Of a stretch of DNA of 64,000 bases, positions 1 through 8,796 are shown in pieces. Positions within the stretch are counted from its first letter, which is position 1. The number at the start of each line of letters is the position of its first letter. The position numbers and the translations under genes were made by a program. This DNA is from Alphaproteobacteria bacterium (GTDB taxonomy: Bacteria > Pseudomonadota > Alphaproteobacteria > CASFRQ01 > SAAU01). Below the pieces are notes generated by a model, which had not been told where the DNA came from, did no database searches, and saw only the letters and a list, made by a program, of their open reading frames with translations. The DNA is taken from positions 122,245 to 186,244 of the forward strand of contig SAAU01000001.1 of the NCBI GenBank assembly GCA_009929265.1, given 5' to 3'.

Positions 1-207
1 TAATGAAAAAGATTAAAAGAGACAAAAAGATAAAAACACTTGTCATTCCAACGAACGCAATATTTAAGGATTCTTGCATTATTTTCCTCCTCCTTTTTTT
101 AAAGGTGTATCAGAAAGAAAAGCTCTTGTCACGGGGAATTTTCTATTTATTTTCTCATTTTTTGCCTAAAATTTCAAAAAGAATGGAATTTTAAGAGTTT
201 TTCTTCT
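1..207. other. AT-rich non-coding left edge
   Basis: No convincing gene is visible before the 3' end of the minus-strand murD2 gene. One 63-codon plus-strand frame exists, but it has no plausible ribosome binding site and a biased Lys/Phe/Leu composition expected of AT-rich non-coding DNA. I see no clear terminator hairpin. Confidence 0.5.
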
Positions 208-1488
208 TTATTTTTTTAAAGAAAGATTTTCTAAAACTTGGCGTTTAAAATCGTCCCCTTTTTCTTCATAGTTTTTATACACATTATAACTTGGGGAGGC
301 AGGCGAAAGCAAAATGACGCCGCCTTTTGGAAGAAAATCAAACGCTTTAGACACCGCCTCTTTCATATCAGAGGCTAAAATACCTTTTCCGCCTTTTTCT
401 TTCAAAGTTTTCAATAAACGCACTCCTGTATCGGGAAGAGCGACACAAAAAACCTGCTCTTTTACCAAGTAATCTGCCAATTTTTCAAAGTCAGGGCCTC
501 TATCAAAGCCGCCTGCAATTAAAACCGTTGGTTTTTGAAGGCTTTGAAGGGTCTTTAACGCTGCAAGGGCCGTCTCTGGAATGGTGGAAATACTGTCATC
601 ATAGCAACAATATTTTTCATTTTTTAAAACACACGCCATTCTGTGGGGCAAACTTTCAAAACTTTGAAAGGCTTGTTCACATAAAGAAGGGCTAAGCCCC
701 AAACTATCCACCAAAGCCAAAACGGCCAAAGCATCTATCTGATTATGATCTCCTTTTAAGGCTAAAGAAGAGGTCTTAAAAAGCGGCTGACTTGCTTTCA
801 TAAAAAGGCCTTTTTCAATATGAAAACCTTCCTTTGAATTGAAAAAGCTATAGCCTTCCTTGTCTTTTACTAAAGAAAGCGTTTTTTCGTCCTTTGCATT
901 TAAAAAGGCGTGTGTTTTATCTGAAACATTTTCTAGGATATGAAGCTTATCCAAAAAGTATTGCTCATGGGTTAAGTGCCAGTTTTTATGCTCTGGATAC
1001 AGATTTAGAATTAAGGCTCTATCTAATTTTCCCTTTAAATCTGCGGCTTGATAACTGGACGTTTCCATCACCAAAAATTCTGGCATTTTATCCACAAACT
1101 CTATCGCAGGAACACCAAAGTTTCCGCCAATTTCCGCATCTTTTCCTAAAGATTTCAGCGTATGGGTCAACAAAGCAGAAGTTGTGCTTTTGCCCTTTGT
1201 CCCCGTTATAGCAATGACTTTGGTTTCCTTGGGCTTTAAGCTTAAATACAAATTCACGCCAGAGGAAATTAAAACCCCTGCTTGCTTTGCCTTTTGGATA
1301 AGGGGATGATACAAACTGACCCCGGGGGATTTAAACACGACATCAAAATCAGTTATCTTATCGGCCGTCTCATCGTCCAAAATTTCAATCTTTTGAGAAG
1401 GATACTTTTTTGAAAAGAAATCAAGCAAACTATGCCCTTCTTTCCCCAACCCCCAAATGGCAATTTTTTTATCTTTAAGACAAAACAT
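208..1488 (-). CDS. murD2: UDP-N-acetylmuramoyl-L-alanine--L-glutamate ligase (MurD2)
   Basis: This is a Mur ligase that adds glutamate to UDP-MurNAc-L-Ala in the cytoplasmic stage of peptidoglycan synthesis. The 426 residues show the family order: an N-terminal Rossmann-like domain (IWGLGKEGHS, residues 11-20), the ATP loop GTKGKST at 96-102, the METSSYQ segment of the central domain, and a C-terminal ligase domain with an ILLSPASPSYN block. The usual MurD sequence around 'NISPDHLDRH' is instead NLYPEHKNWH. The gene overlaps murL by 14 bp, and that partnership is the main reason for calling it MurD2 (L-Glu-specific) rather than ordinary MurD (D-Glu). The specificity is inferred from context; the Mur ligase assignment itself is secure. 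Confidence 0.85.
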   Translation of the reverse strand: MFCLKDKKIAIWGLGKEGHSLLDFFSKKYPSQKIEILDDETADKITDFDVVFKSPGVSLYHPLIQKAKQAGVLISSGVNLYLSLKPKETKVIAITGTKGKSTTSALLTHTLKSLGKDAEIGGNFGVPAIEFVDKMPEFLVMETSSYQAADLKGKLDRALILNLYPEHKNWHLTHEQYFLDKLHILENVSDKTHAFLNAKDEKTLSLVKDKEGYSFFNSKEGFHIEKGLFMKASQPLFKTSSLALKGDHNQIDALAVLALVDSLGLSPSLCEQAFQSFESLPHRMACVLKNEKYCCYDDSISTIPETALAALKTLQSLQKPTVLIAGGFDRGPDFEKLADYLVKEQVFCVALPDTGVRLLKTLKEKGGKGILASDMKEAVSKAFDFLPKGGVILLSPASPSYNVYKNYEEKGDDFKRQVLENLSLKK

Positions 1489-2797
1489 GTTGAAATTCCT
1501 TTGGAATCATATGTAAAGAGGAAGGAACCATAAGTTCTTTTTCTAAAGCGTCAAAGTCATCCTTAAAAAAGGGCAATACTCTTTTTATGAAGTTCGTTTC
1601 TTTCCAATTTTCATCTTTTGAAAGCTTATAAATGGCTAAGCGAGATTCTTTAACCTCTCCCACGCATTCAAAGGGTTTAAACCCTTGAAGGCCTAAAAGC
1701 TCTAAAAATCCCTCTTCTTGAGTTCTATCTTCCAAAAGGTTTTTGCCAAAAATCGAAAGAAGCTCCTCTTTTGAAAGGAAAGGCGCCAAAATTAAAAACA
1801 CAAAACGACATTTATCGCAGTTTAAGCACCAGCTTTTAAGGCGGTTTTCCGTCTCTAACCGGAAAGCTTTGTTGCAACTTGTAAATCCTTGAAAATAAGG
1901 CCGACAGAGCTTGGCAAAAAGCGAGGCAATTTTGTATTCCGAAAATCCCCGAAGCAATGAAAAATACGTAAAATCAGCAAGGACCTCTTTTGTTATCTCA
2001 TAAAAGGCTTTTTCAAAGCTTAAAGACTTACTCCATTGATGATTAACCTCTACCCCTTCATAGATTTTATTTCCTTCGTTGGCAGAGCGTTCATTGCTCA
2101 TCACGACATATTTATAATCGTAAAGCGCTGCCGTTGAAAGCAGCATAAAAGCCAAAACTCCTGTCACAGGGATATGTCCGTTGTAGACTTTCCCTTGATG
2201 GTTAAGCTCAAACAAATGCTCTGAAAGCTCTCGCTTAATCATTAAATGTTTTCCCAAACCAGATAGCTTTATTACCTGCTCAATTGCGGGGGCTGTCCCT
2301 GCCGAAATAGGGGTAATTTCTTTATCAAGATTTCGTAAAAGCTCTAATGAAACAACCGAATCCTTTCCCCCACCAATCGGCAAAAGAATTTTATCTGATA
2401 AACGCAGTTTTTCTTCACTTTCAAAAACCCCTTCTTGCTTATTTTTATCATAAGGAAAATCAAGCGTTGGAAAAGGCAACTCATTTCGACATAAAAACTC
2501 CCCCAAGCCTTGTTTATAAAAGGTTTGGAAAAATTCGGCTTGCTTTTTTGTTAGCCTTCCAGAGTCTATTTTAACCCCTTTAGGAAGAAAAGCCTTAAAA
2601 TACGAAATTCCAGTTGCAATGTGCAATAAAAAGAAAGTCCTATCAATTTGATGTTTATGAGCTAAATATCTTTGCTCATTAACCTCAGGAAACGTATATT
2701 TTTCAACAAAAAAGTGCTCTTTGTATTGATACGACAAACAAAGGAGTCCACTCTTTGGATTAAAAGAAAAATTCGAAAAATGAAAAAAATAAGCCAC
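1475..2797 (-). CDS. murL: UDP-MurNAc-L-alanyl-L-glutamate epimerase (MurL)
   Basis: MurL converts the terminal L-Glu of UDP-MurNAc-L-Ala-L-Glu to D-Glu, so the cell can make its stem peptide without glutamate racemase. The 440-residue protein carries the motifs I recognise for this family: a PP-loop-like LPIGGGKDS (about 139-147), NGHIPVT (206-212), SNERSA (234-239), VNHQWSKS (251-258), FTSCNKAF, a CLNCDKC cysteine cluster (324-330) and FGKNLLED. It lies immediately upstream of and overlaps murD2, as expected for a coupled ligase/epimerase pair. The reaction is known from Xanthomonas MurL; whether murI is absent here cannot be judged from this window. Confidence 0.88.
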   Translation of the reverse strand: MAYFFHFSNFSFNPKSGLLCLSYQYKEHFFVEKYTFPEVNEQRYLAHKHQIDRTFFLLHIATGISYFKAFLPKGVKIDSGRLTKKQAEFFQTFYKQGLGEFLCRNELPFPTLDFPYDKNKQEGVFESEEKLRLSDKILLPIGGGKDSVVSLELLRNLDKEITPISAGTAPAIEQVIKLSGLGKHLMIKRELSEHLFELNHQGKVYNGHIPVTGVLAFMLLSTAALYDYKYVVMSNERSANEGNKIYEGVEVNHQWSKSLSFEKAFYEITKEVLADFTYFSLLRGFSEYKIASLFAKLCRPYFQGFTSCNKAFRLETENRLKSWCLNCDKCRFVFLILAPFLSKEELLSIFGKNLLEDRTQEEGFLELLGLQGFKPFECVGEVKESRLAIYKLSKDENWKETNFIKRVLPFFKDDFDALEKELMVPSSLHMIPKEFQHVLS

Positions 2798-2898
2798 TTT
2801 TTAAAAAAAACCTTAATTTTTGATGACATTGTCATTATTATTTTATAAACTGAATTTACGTATAATACGATTTATAAAATTTTTAAAGGGGGTTTTAA

Positions 2899-3774
2899 AT
2901 GTTTTTGGGCTTTTTCACCAAAGTAAAGGGACATTTCCTCAAAGTTATTTTGGTAATTTTACTTGTTATTTCAATTACTTTTCTTGTTTTTGGATACATT
3001 GAGGAAACCCGTTCCCCTGTCGAAAATTTTCAAAAAGGGCTTTCCTATTATCAAAAGGGCAATTTTCAAAAGGCAAAACCCTATTTAATTAAGGCTTTCT
3101 TTGGAAACCTTCCAGAAGCTGGATTGGTTTTAGGGGAAATGAGTCTAAATGGAAAAGGTGAAAAAACGGATCCAAATACAGCCTCTGTGTATTACGAGAA
3201 AAGTGCGCGATTAGGGAATCCTGATGCTTCCTATGCTTTGGCTTTAATGTATAACCGGGGATTTGGGGTTCCAAAGTCAAAAACAGACGCCTTAATGTGG
3301 GCCATAACAGCCGCAGCTCAAGGAAATATTGATGCCGCTTTTACCGCCGCCGTTTGGATTGAACGTGGCTATCGTTCCGATTTTGGCTTTACAGAGGCCA
3401 GAGCTCTTTATATTCAAGCCGCCGAAATGGATCATTTAGAAGCTATTCAAAGTCTTATTGCCATTTATTCCAAAGGTGTTGGTGTTCCAAAGAATCCAAA
3501 AAAAGCTGAATATTGGCTTGGACGCTTGGCTGATTTAACAAGGCCTTCTGACAATTCAATGAAAAAACAACCCCCCCTAAAAGAGCCTGTTGCAAAAAAA
3601 GAAGCAAAGACTCCATCCTTTTCCAAAGAAGCAAGCCTCGATTCTGATAATGCAGCAAGCGAAGATGTTATGGATGAACAAGTTCCAAAAGGGGAAGAAA
3701 TCTTAATCGAAGGCGAACCTTCTAAAAGCTCAAAAACAGAACCTTTAAAAGAGAAAGGGAGCCCTGCAAAATAA
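2899..3774 (+). CDS. Membrane-anchored Sel1-repeat protein
   Basis: The protein has 291 residues, with one strongly hydrophobic segment near the N-terminus (about residues 14-34, rich in V/I/L) that should anchor it in the inner membrane. Sel1/TPR-like helix pairs follow from about residue 45 to 205, with the recurring pattern A-x-Y-x-x-G-x-G-V-x-K (for example NRGFGVPKS and SKGVGVPKN). The last 80 residues are Lys/Glu/Ser/Pro-rich and probably disordered. Sel1 proteins are scaffolds, often in envelope or stress processes; no specific partner is evident. GGGGG at about 2888-2891 and following bases gives a ribosome binding site. The stop codon shares one base with the next start (TAATG), indicating translational coupling. 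Confidence 0.7.
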   Translation: MFLGFFTKVKGHFLKVILVILLVISITFLVFGYIEETRSPVENFQKGLSYYQKGNFQKAKPYLIKAFFGNLPEAGLVLGEMSLNGKGEKTDPNTASVYYEKSARLGNPDASYALALMYNRGFGVPKSKTDALMWAITAAAQGNIDAAFTAAVWIERGYRSDFGFTEARALYIQAAEMDHLEAIQSLIAIYSKGVGVPKNPKKAEYWLGRLADLTRPSDNSMKKQPPLKEPVAKKEAKTPSFSKEASLDSDNAASEDVMDEQVPKGEEILIEGEPSKSSKTEPLKEKGSPAK

Positions 3775-5021
3775 TGAAACGCTTTCTTTTTTTGCCGCTC
3801 TTTCTTTGCTTTTCGCTTCCTTCATTTTCGAAAGATATTTTTTATTTTGTAAAAAATCCCCCAAAAACGGTAATGTCTTCGGTTTCGGATTTGGCGGTTC
3901 ATAGCAGTTCTGAAAAAGGAAATCCACAAGCTTCTTTTTTAATTGCGTTAAGGCTTCAAGAAAAAAATGATTGGGAAGCTTTAAAATTCTATGAACAGGC
4001 TGAACCTTTGCAAAATCCTTATGCTTTAACCAATGAAGCTATTTTACTCAGACGCCTTGCGTTTATTCCAAAACCGGCCGAAAAAAGGCGTGACTTTCTG
4101 CTTCGAAAAGTTGAATTTTTGAAAAAATCCCTTTATCTTCTAGAAAAAGAAGTAAAGGGAAACAATCCGTATGCTTTTTATGCCCTTTCTCAAACCTATA
4201 AACAGGGATTGGGAACAGCCAAACGCCTTGTTGAAGCCGCTTATTTAACAGAACTTGCTTCTTTAAATTTCGATGACGGCTCTGAAGAAAAAGAAATGGC
4301 AAAAATGGCTTTTGAAGAAATTAAATCTTCTCTTTCACCTCTGCAGAAAGAATTTTTTGAAACCTATATCCCCTCTTCTTTATATAAACACTATGAAAAA
4401 GAATCGCGTTTAGATAGGAAAGAGGCAAAGCTCATGCCTTTCCCGCATATTTCAGGACACGTTGTTGAAAATAAGGCCATTTTATCCTATTTCCGACTTA
4501 GAAAAAAGCGGCGTGTTCAGGAAATGATGATGGCCTATGGGGATAAACTTTCCCCCGATTATGACAATAAAGCATTAAGGACTATTAAAGGCCTTTATCC
4601 TGTTGCCCCCTTTGCGATGAGCCCTCTTGTTCAGCAAAACCTTTACTATAGAAAGGATATCCCTGGACGCATTAAGGTGACCCTTGAAAAGGAATATTCT
4701 GTTCTTCCTGCCCTTTTAGGGGATGTTATTACGTTAATTGTTGAAACCCATCTTCATCAATCTAAAAAGGCACCAAATATTTCAATTCCAACCTTGAAAA
4801 ATTCGGATTGGAATGTTAAATATTTCTTAGACAACGGTGTTCTTCACTCCACTTTTTTCCCTGTATTTGAAAGAGAATCAAAAGAATCAAAAACAGCTTA
4901 TATGGGGCTTGACTTTATCGCCAAAAAAACAGGATGGAGCGAAGTTCAATTTATTCCAAAAAAAAAGGATATTCCCCCTTACATTGTTAGAATTTTTGTT
5001 CAAAAAAGGAAAGAAGAATGA
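3774..5021 (+). CDS. Exported protein with Sel1-like segment, function unknown
   Basis: The protein has 415 residues and starts with a Sec-type signal peptide (KR, then a Leu/Phe-rich core, and a likely cleavage near PSFSK, residue 19-20). Residues 40-180 contain helix-pair motifs like those of the preceding Sel1 protein (ASFLIALRLQEKNDW; YALSQTYKQGLG). The C-terminal half, about 210-415, matches no family I recognise. It is coupled to its upstream neighbour by a one-base stop/start overlap and to pepN by a four-base overlap, so the two Sel1-type proteins are probably made together in the envelope. Function is not assigned. Confidence 0.6.
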   Translation: MKRFLFLPLFLCFSLPSFSKDIFYFVKNPPKTVMSSVSDLAVHSSSEKGNPQASFLIALRLQEKNDWEALKFYEQAEPLQNPYALTNEAILLRRLAFIPKPAEKRRDFLLRKVEFLKKSLYLLEKEVKGNNPYAFYALSQTYKQGLGTAKRLVEAAYLTELASLNFDDGSEEKEMAKMAFEEIKSSLSPLQKEFFETYIPSSLYKHYEKESRLDRKEAKLMPFPHISGHVVENKAILSYFRLRKKRRVQEMMMAYGDKLSPDYDNKALRTIKGLYPVAPFAMSPLVQQNLYYRKDIPGRIKVTLEKEYSVLPALLGDVITLIVETHLHQSKKAPNISIPTLKNSDWNVKYFLDNGVLHSTFFPVFERESKESKTAYMGLDFIAKKTGWSEVQFIPKKKDIPPYIVRIFVQKRKEE

Positions 5022-7567
5022 TTTACAGAAAAGACTATAAAAAACCAGAATACGAAATTACTTCCATTGATTTGGAATTTACCCTGCACCCGACAGAGAC
5101 AAAAGTCCATTCTGTGATTAAAGGGAAAAGAACGGTTCCTCATTCTATAACTCTTCCTTTAAACGGAAAGTATTTTAAGCTTTTGTCTATCTCGTTAAAT
5201 GGAGAGCTTTTAAGCGCGGAAGACTATACAAAGACAAAGGAGATGTTATCCCTTCAAATTGGCACAGAATCTTTTGAAATTGAATGCGAAACGCTTGTGA
5301 ATGCGAAAGAAAACACTTCTCTTTCCGGCCTTTATATGTCAAATGGAATTTTCTGCACACAATGTGAGGCAGAAGGCTTCCGAAATATCACCTACTATCC
5401 AGATCATCCCGATATTATGGCGCGTTTTACAACGACCATTCATGCCGATAGAAAAACTTACCCTGTTCTTTTATCAAATGGGAATAAAGTTAAAGATATT
5501 GGAGACACTGTTGTTTGGGAAGATCCGTTTCCAAAACCGTGTTATTTGTTTGCTTTGGTGGCAGGAAAGCTTGATTCTTTAGAAGATAGCTTTACCACGC
5601 GTTCTGGACGAAACGTAGCCCTTCGCCTCTTCTGCGAACCTGATAAAAAAGAGAGGCTTTCTTACGCTATTGGCGCCCTTAAAAGAGCTATGCGCTGGGA
5701 TGAGCAAGCCTTTGATAGAGAGTATGACTTAGACCTTTTCAATATCGTTGCAGTCAGTGATTTTAATGCAGGCGCAATGGAAAATAAAAGCTTAAACATC
5801 TTTAATGACTCCTGCTTACTTGCCAAAATTGATACCACAACAGATGTCGGCTTTTTGTTTATTGAAAGCGTTGTCGGGCATGAATATTTCCATAATTGGA
5901 GCGGCGATAGAGTGACGGCACAAAGCTGGTTTAACTTAAGCTTAAAGGAAGGCTTTACCGTCTATCGGGATCAAGAATTTTCACGCGCCCTTCATTCAGC
6001 TTCTGTTAATCGGATTGATGATGTTTTGTCATTGAAGCTTTACCAATATCCAGAAGATGATGGTCCTTTGGCTCACCCTGTGCGCCCGGAACAGTATATG
6101 ACGATTGATAACTTCTATACCTCTACCGTTTATAATAAAGGGGCTGAGCTTATCCGGATGCAGGCCACTATTTTAGGCGAAGATAACTTTAAGGATGCGT
6201 GCAATCTTTATTTTTCAAGATTTGACGGACAAGCTGTGACGATTGATGATTTTGTGGCATGTATGCAGGAAAAATCCCCTGTGGACTTAACACAATTTAT
6301 GAATTGGTATTCTATTGCCGGCAGACCTAAAGTTTCGGTCAAGGAAACCTATTTGAAAGACACTGAAACCTACGAGATTACCCTTTGCCAAGAAACAAAA
6401 AATACAGACACCCTCTTTATGATTCCTTTGAAATTTGGTCTTTTGGATAAAAAGGGAAATGAAATTCAATCTGGCCTTTTGATTTTTAAGGATAAAAAGC
6501 AAACCTTTACCTTTAATCATATTAAAGAACGGCCTGTTTTGTCTCTTAATCGAGATTTTTCTGCCCCTGTTGATATTCTTTTTGAGCAAACAAAAGAAGA
6601 AAAAGCGCTTTTAATGCAAAAAGATACGGATCTGTTTAACCGTTTTGAAATGGGGCAAACCTATGCAACGGAAGTCCTTTTGGAGATGATTGAAAAAGAT
6701 AAAACAGACATTGACTCTGCCTTTTTGACGGCTTTTTCCTCCTATTTAACAGATTATGAAAAGGATAAAGCCTTTACCGCTCGCGCCTTAACTCTTCCCC
6801 TTGAAAGCTTTTTGGAAGGCAAAGTTTCCGTTATTGACGTTGAAAATATCCATGAGAAAAGAGAGGCATTAAGAACCGCTTTTGCTCTTCAAAACGAAAA
6901 AATACTTCGCAAGATTTATAAGCAAGAAAACTCTTTTTCTTCCAATACGTCTTTAGAGGATAGCGCGATTGCCTCAAGAGCCTTGAAAAATGTTGTTTTG
7001 GGATATTTAACCCTTTTAGGGGATAAAAAATTGGCTTTAAGTCAATTCAAAAAAGCCCAAAATATGACAGATAAATTCACCGCTCTTTCCCTTTTAATGA
7101 CTTATGATTATGAAGCAGAAGGGAAAAAGGCAAGTGAGGCTTTCTTTAAGGACTATAAAAACGACCACTTAGTTTTAAATAAGTGGCTTGCTTTACAAGG
7201 GATGGTTTATCGGAAAACAGCTTTGGATGAAATTAAAGCCTTAACAAAGGAAGACTTTTTCGACATTAAAAACCCAAATAAAGTCCGCGGCCTTGTCGGA
7301 AGCTTTACCCGAAATCGCGCCTTCCATTTCCCAGACGGAAAAGGATACGACTTTTTGGCAGATATCGTCCTTCGTCTTGATAAATTAAATCCACAAGCGG
7401 CACAAAGAATCTTAGTTCCATTGACCAAATATGAACGCTATAAAGAAGAACTAAGCGAAAAAATGAAAGCTTCTTTAACCCGCATTAATCAAACGAAAAA
7501 TATCTCTACCAATATTTTTGAAACAACTTCTAGAGCCTTACATTTAAAGGAAGAGGAAGAAAAATAA
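5018..7567 (+). CDS. pepN: Aminopeptidase N (M1 family)
   Basis: This is a cytosolic zinc aminopeptidase that removes N-terminal residues from peptides and finishes protein turnover begun by Lon, ClpP and similar proteases. The exopeptidase motif GAMEN is at about 252-256. The zinc site HEYFH is at 288-292, with the third ligand Glu311 in LKEGFTVYRD. The catalytic-Tyr region STVYNKGAE follows near 370. At 849 residues it is close to the proteobacterial PepN length (about 870). The ATG overlaps the stop of the preceding gene (ATGA). There is no signal peptide, in keeping with a cytoplasmic enzyme. Confidence 0.95.
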   Translation: MIYRKDYKKPEYEITSIDLEFTLHPTETKVHSVIKGKRTVPHSITLPLNGKYFKLLSISLNGELLSAEDYTKTKEMLSLQIGTESFEIECETLVNAKENTSLSGLYMSNGIFCTQCEAEGFRNITYYPDHPDIMARFTTTIHADRKTYPVLLSNGNKVKDIGDTVVWEDPFPKPCYLFALVAGKLDSLEDSFTTRSGRNVALRLFCEPDKKERLSYAIGALKRAMRWDEQAFDREYDLDLFNIVAVSDFNAGAMENKSLNIFNDSCLLAKIDTTTDVGFLFIESVVGHEYFHNWSGDRVTAQSWFNLSLKEGFTVYRDQEFSRALHSASVNRIDDVLSLKLYQYPEDDGPLAHPVRPEQYMTIDNFYTSTVYNKGAELIRMQATILGEDNFKDACNLYFSRFDGQAVTIDDFVACMQEKSPVDLTQFMNWYSIAGRPKVSVKETYLKDTETYEITLCQETKNTDTLFMIPLKFGLLDKKGNEIQSGLLIFKDKKQTFTFNHIKERPVLSLNRDFSAPVDILFEQTKEEKALLMQKDTDLFNRFEMGQTYATEVLLEMIEKDKTDIDSAFLTAFSSYLTDYEKDKAFTARALTLPLESFLEGKVSVIDVENIHEKREALRTAFALQNEKILRKIYKQENSFSSNTSLEDSAIASRALKNVVLGYLTLLGDKKLALSQFKKAQNMTDKFTALSLLMTYDYEAEGKKASEAFFKDYKNDHLVLNKWLALQGMVYRKTALDEIKALTKEDFFDIKNPNKVRGLVGSFTRNRAFHFPDGKGYDFLADIVLRLDKLNPQAAQRILVPLTKYERYKEELSEKMKASLTRINQTKNISTNIFETTSRALHLKEEEEK

Positions 7568-7578
7568 GGAGAAAAGAA

Positions 7579-8307
7579 ATGATAGGAAGAGTTCTTGTTT
7601 TATCCGTCCTTTTTGGGGGCAGTTTTTTAAGCTATTTTGGCTTTGAAAAAGACACTTTGATTTCAAGGTTAAGCTTAGGGGTTGGTGGAATTTTGGGTTT
7701 GATTTTAGCCTTTATTTTACTAAAACTTCTTTTCAAAGGACTTTCTGTGGTCTTAAAATACGGCCTTATCCTTGCCCTTTTCTTAATTTTAGGTTTTGCC
7801 CTTTATGAAGGTGGAAAAGGAACTCTTCCTTCTTTCTTTTCAAAGGACGTCTCTTTACAAAAGTCAAAAGCCAATCCCTCCTCTTATAAAAACAAGATTA
7901 TCTCTGGCATTGTTAGATCCGTGCCTTCTGGGGATATTTTGCAAATTGAGGGCTCCTTTGTTCGCCTTTACGGAATTGATGTGCCCGGTTTTAGTCAAAA
8001 ATGCTTGGATAAAGATGGCCGCGCCTTTGATTGTGGCTATGAATCAAGACAACGCCTAGAAAACCTTGCTTTGGGAAAAATTGTGGAATGTCAGTTGATT
8101 ACAGGCGATACACAAGGCAATTATATGGCGACATGTTCTTTAAATAATAAGGAGCTTGATATCGGGGTTGCTATGGTTTATCAAGGATGGGCTGTGGCGC
8201 TTAATTCCCCTGTTTATGCGGCTTATGAAAAGGAAGCTATGGCGGCCAAAAAAGGGCTTTGGGCAGGTAAATTTACACGACCTCAAGTTTTAAGAGAAGC
8301 CCAATAG
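7579..8307 (+). CDS. Membrane protein with C-terminal thermonuclease (SNase-like) domain
   Basis: The N-terminal 85 residues are hydrophobic and form about three membrane segments. The C-terminal part (about 105-235) is a staphylococcal-nuclease-like OB fold: IEGSFVRLYGIDVPG contains the Arg/Asp positions of the family (RLxGIDxP). It is followed by GYESRQRLENLALGK and a final block AMAAKKGLWAG. A CxxxxxRxFxCG segment contains two cysteines that may form a disulfide if the domain is outside the membrane. The role is unknown; similar membrane or exported SNase proteins are common in alphaproteobacteria. It follows pepN by 11 bp with an AAGGAG-type site in between. Confidence 0.75.
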   Translation: MIGRVLVLSVLFGGSFLSYFGFEKDTLISRLSLGVGGILGLILAFILLKLLFKGLSVVLKYGLILALFLILGFALYEGGKGTLPSFFSKDVSLQKSKANPSSYKNKIISGIVRSVPSGDILQIEGSFVRLYGIDVPGFSQKCLDKDGRAFDCGYESRQRLENLALGKIVECQLITGDTQGNYMATCSLNNKELDIGVAMVYQGWAVALNSPVYAAYEKEAMAAKKGLWAGKFTRPQVLREAQ

Positions 8308-8334
8308 CTAAAATTTTAGGAAAATAATAAAAAA

Positions 8335-8796
8335 ATGATACAAAAAATAATCCATTCCTTAAAAGAAACAAACGCCCTTGCAAAACAGCTTTCGTCTTTT
8401 GCAAAAACGGGGGATACCTTCCTTTTATATGGAACACTTGGGGTTGGGAAAACGGCTTTTACGCGGGCCTTTATTCAATCTTTAACTCGAAAAGAGGAGA
8501 ATGTTCCAAGCCCGACTTTTACTCTTCTTCAAACGTATGAAAGTAAAAAAGGGCCTCTTTTCCATTTTGATTTATATCGTTTGGAAAAAGAATCTGAGGT
8601 TTATGAGCTTGGCATTGAAGACGCGTTTTACGAAGGCATTTGTTTAATTGAATGGCCTGAGCTTATTGAAAATCAAATTTTTTCAAAGCGTGTTTTTGAA
8701 ATCCACATTTCTCTTCAAGGGGAAGATCGCCTTTTCAAAATTAAAGCGCGCAATGAAAAAGATGAAAAAGACCTTTTAGGAGTTTTAGACGTATGA
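8335..8796 (+). CDS. tsaE: tRNA threonylcarbamoyladenosine biosynthesis ATPase TsaE
   Basis: TsaE is the ATPase that works with TsaB and TsaD to make t6A37 in ANN-decoding tRNAs. The 153-residue protein has the Walker A loop GTLGVGKT (about 34-41), the family signature PSPTFTL followed by HFDLYRL, and the ELGIEDAF...LIEWPE block, all in the right order. The stop overlaps addB by four bases. TsaB, TsaD and TsaC are not in the window. Confidence 0.93.
   Translation: MIQKIIHSLKETNALAKQLSSFAKTGDTFLLYGTLGVGKTAFTRAFIQSLTRKEENVPSPTFTLLQTYESKKGPLFHFDLYRLEKESEVYELGIEDAFYEGICLIEWPELIENQIFSKRVFEIHISLQGEDRLFKIKARNEKDEKDLLGVLDV

Noticed and set aside
3-194. 63-codon plus-strand frame at the left edge
   Set aside because: No ribosome binding site, biased AT-driven composition and no recognisable motif.
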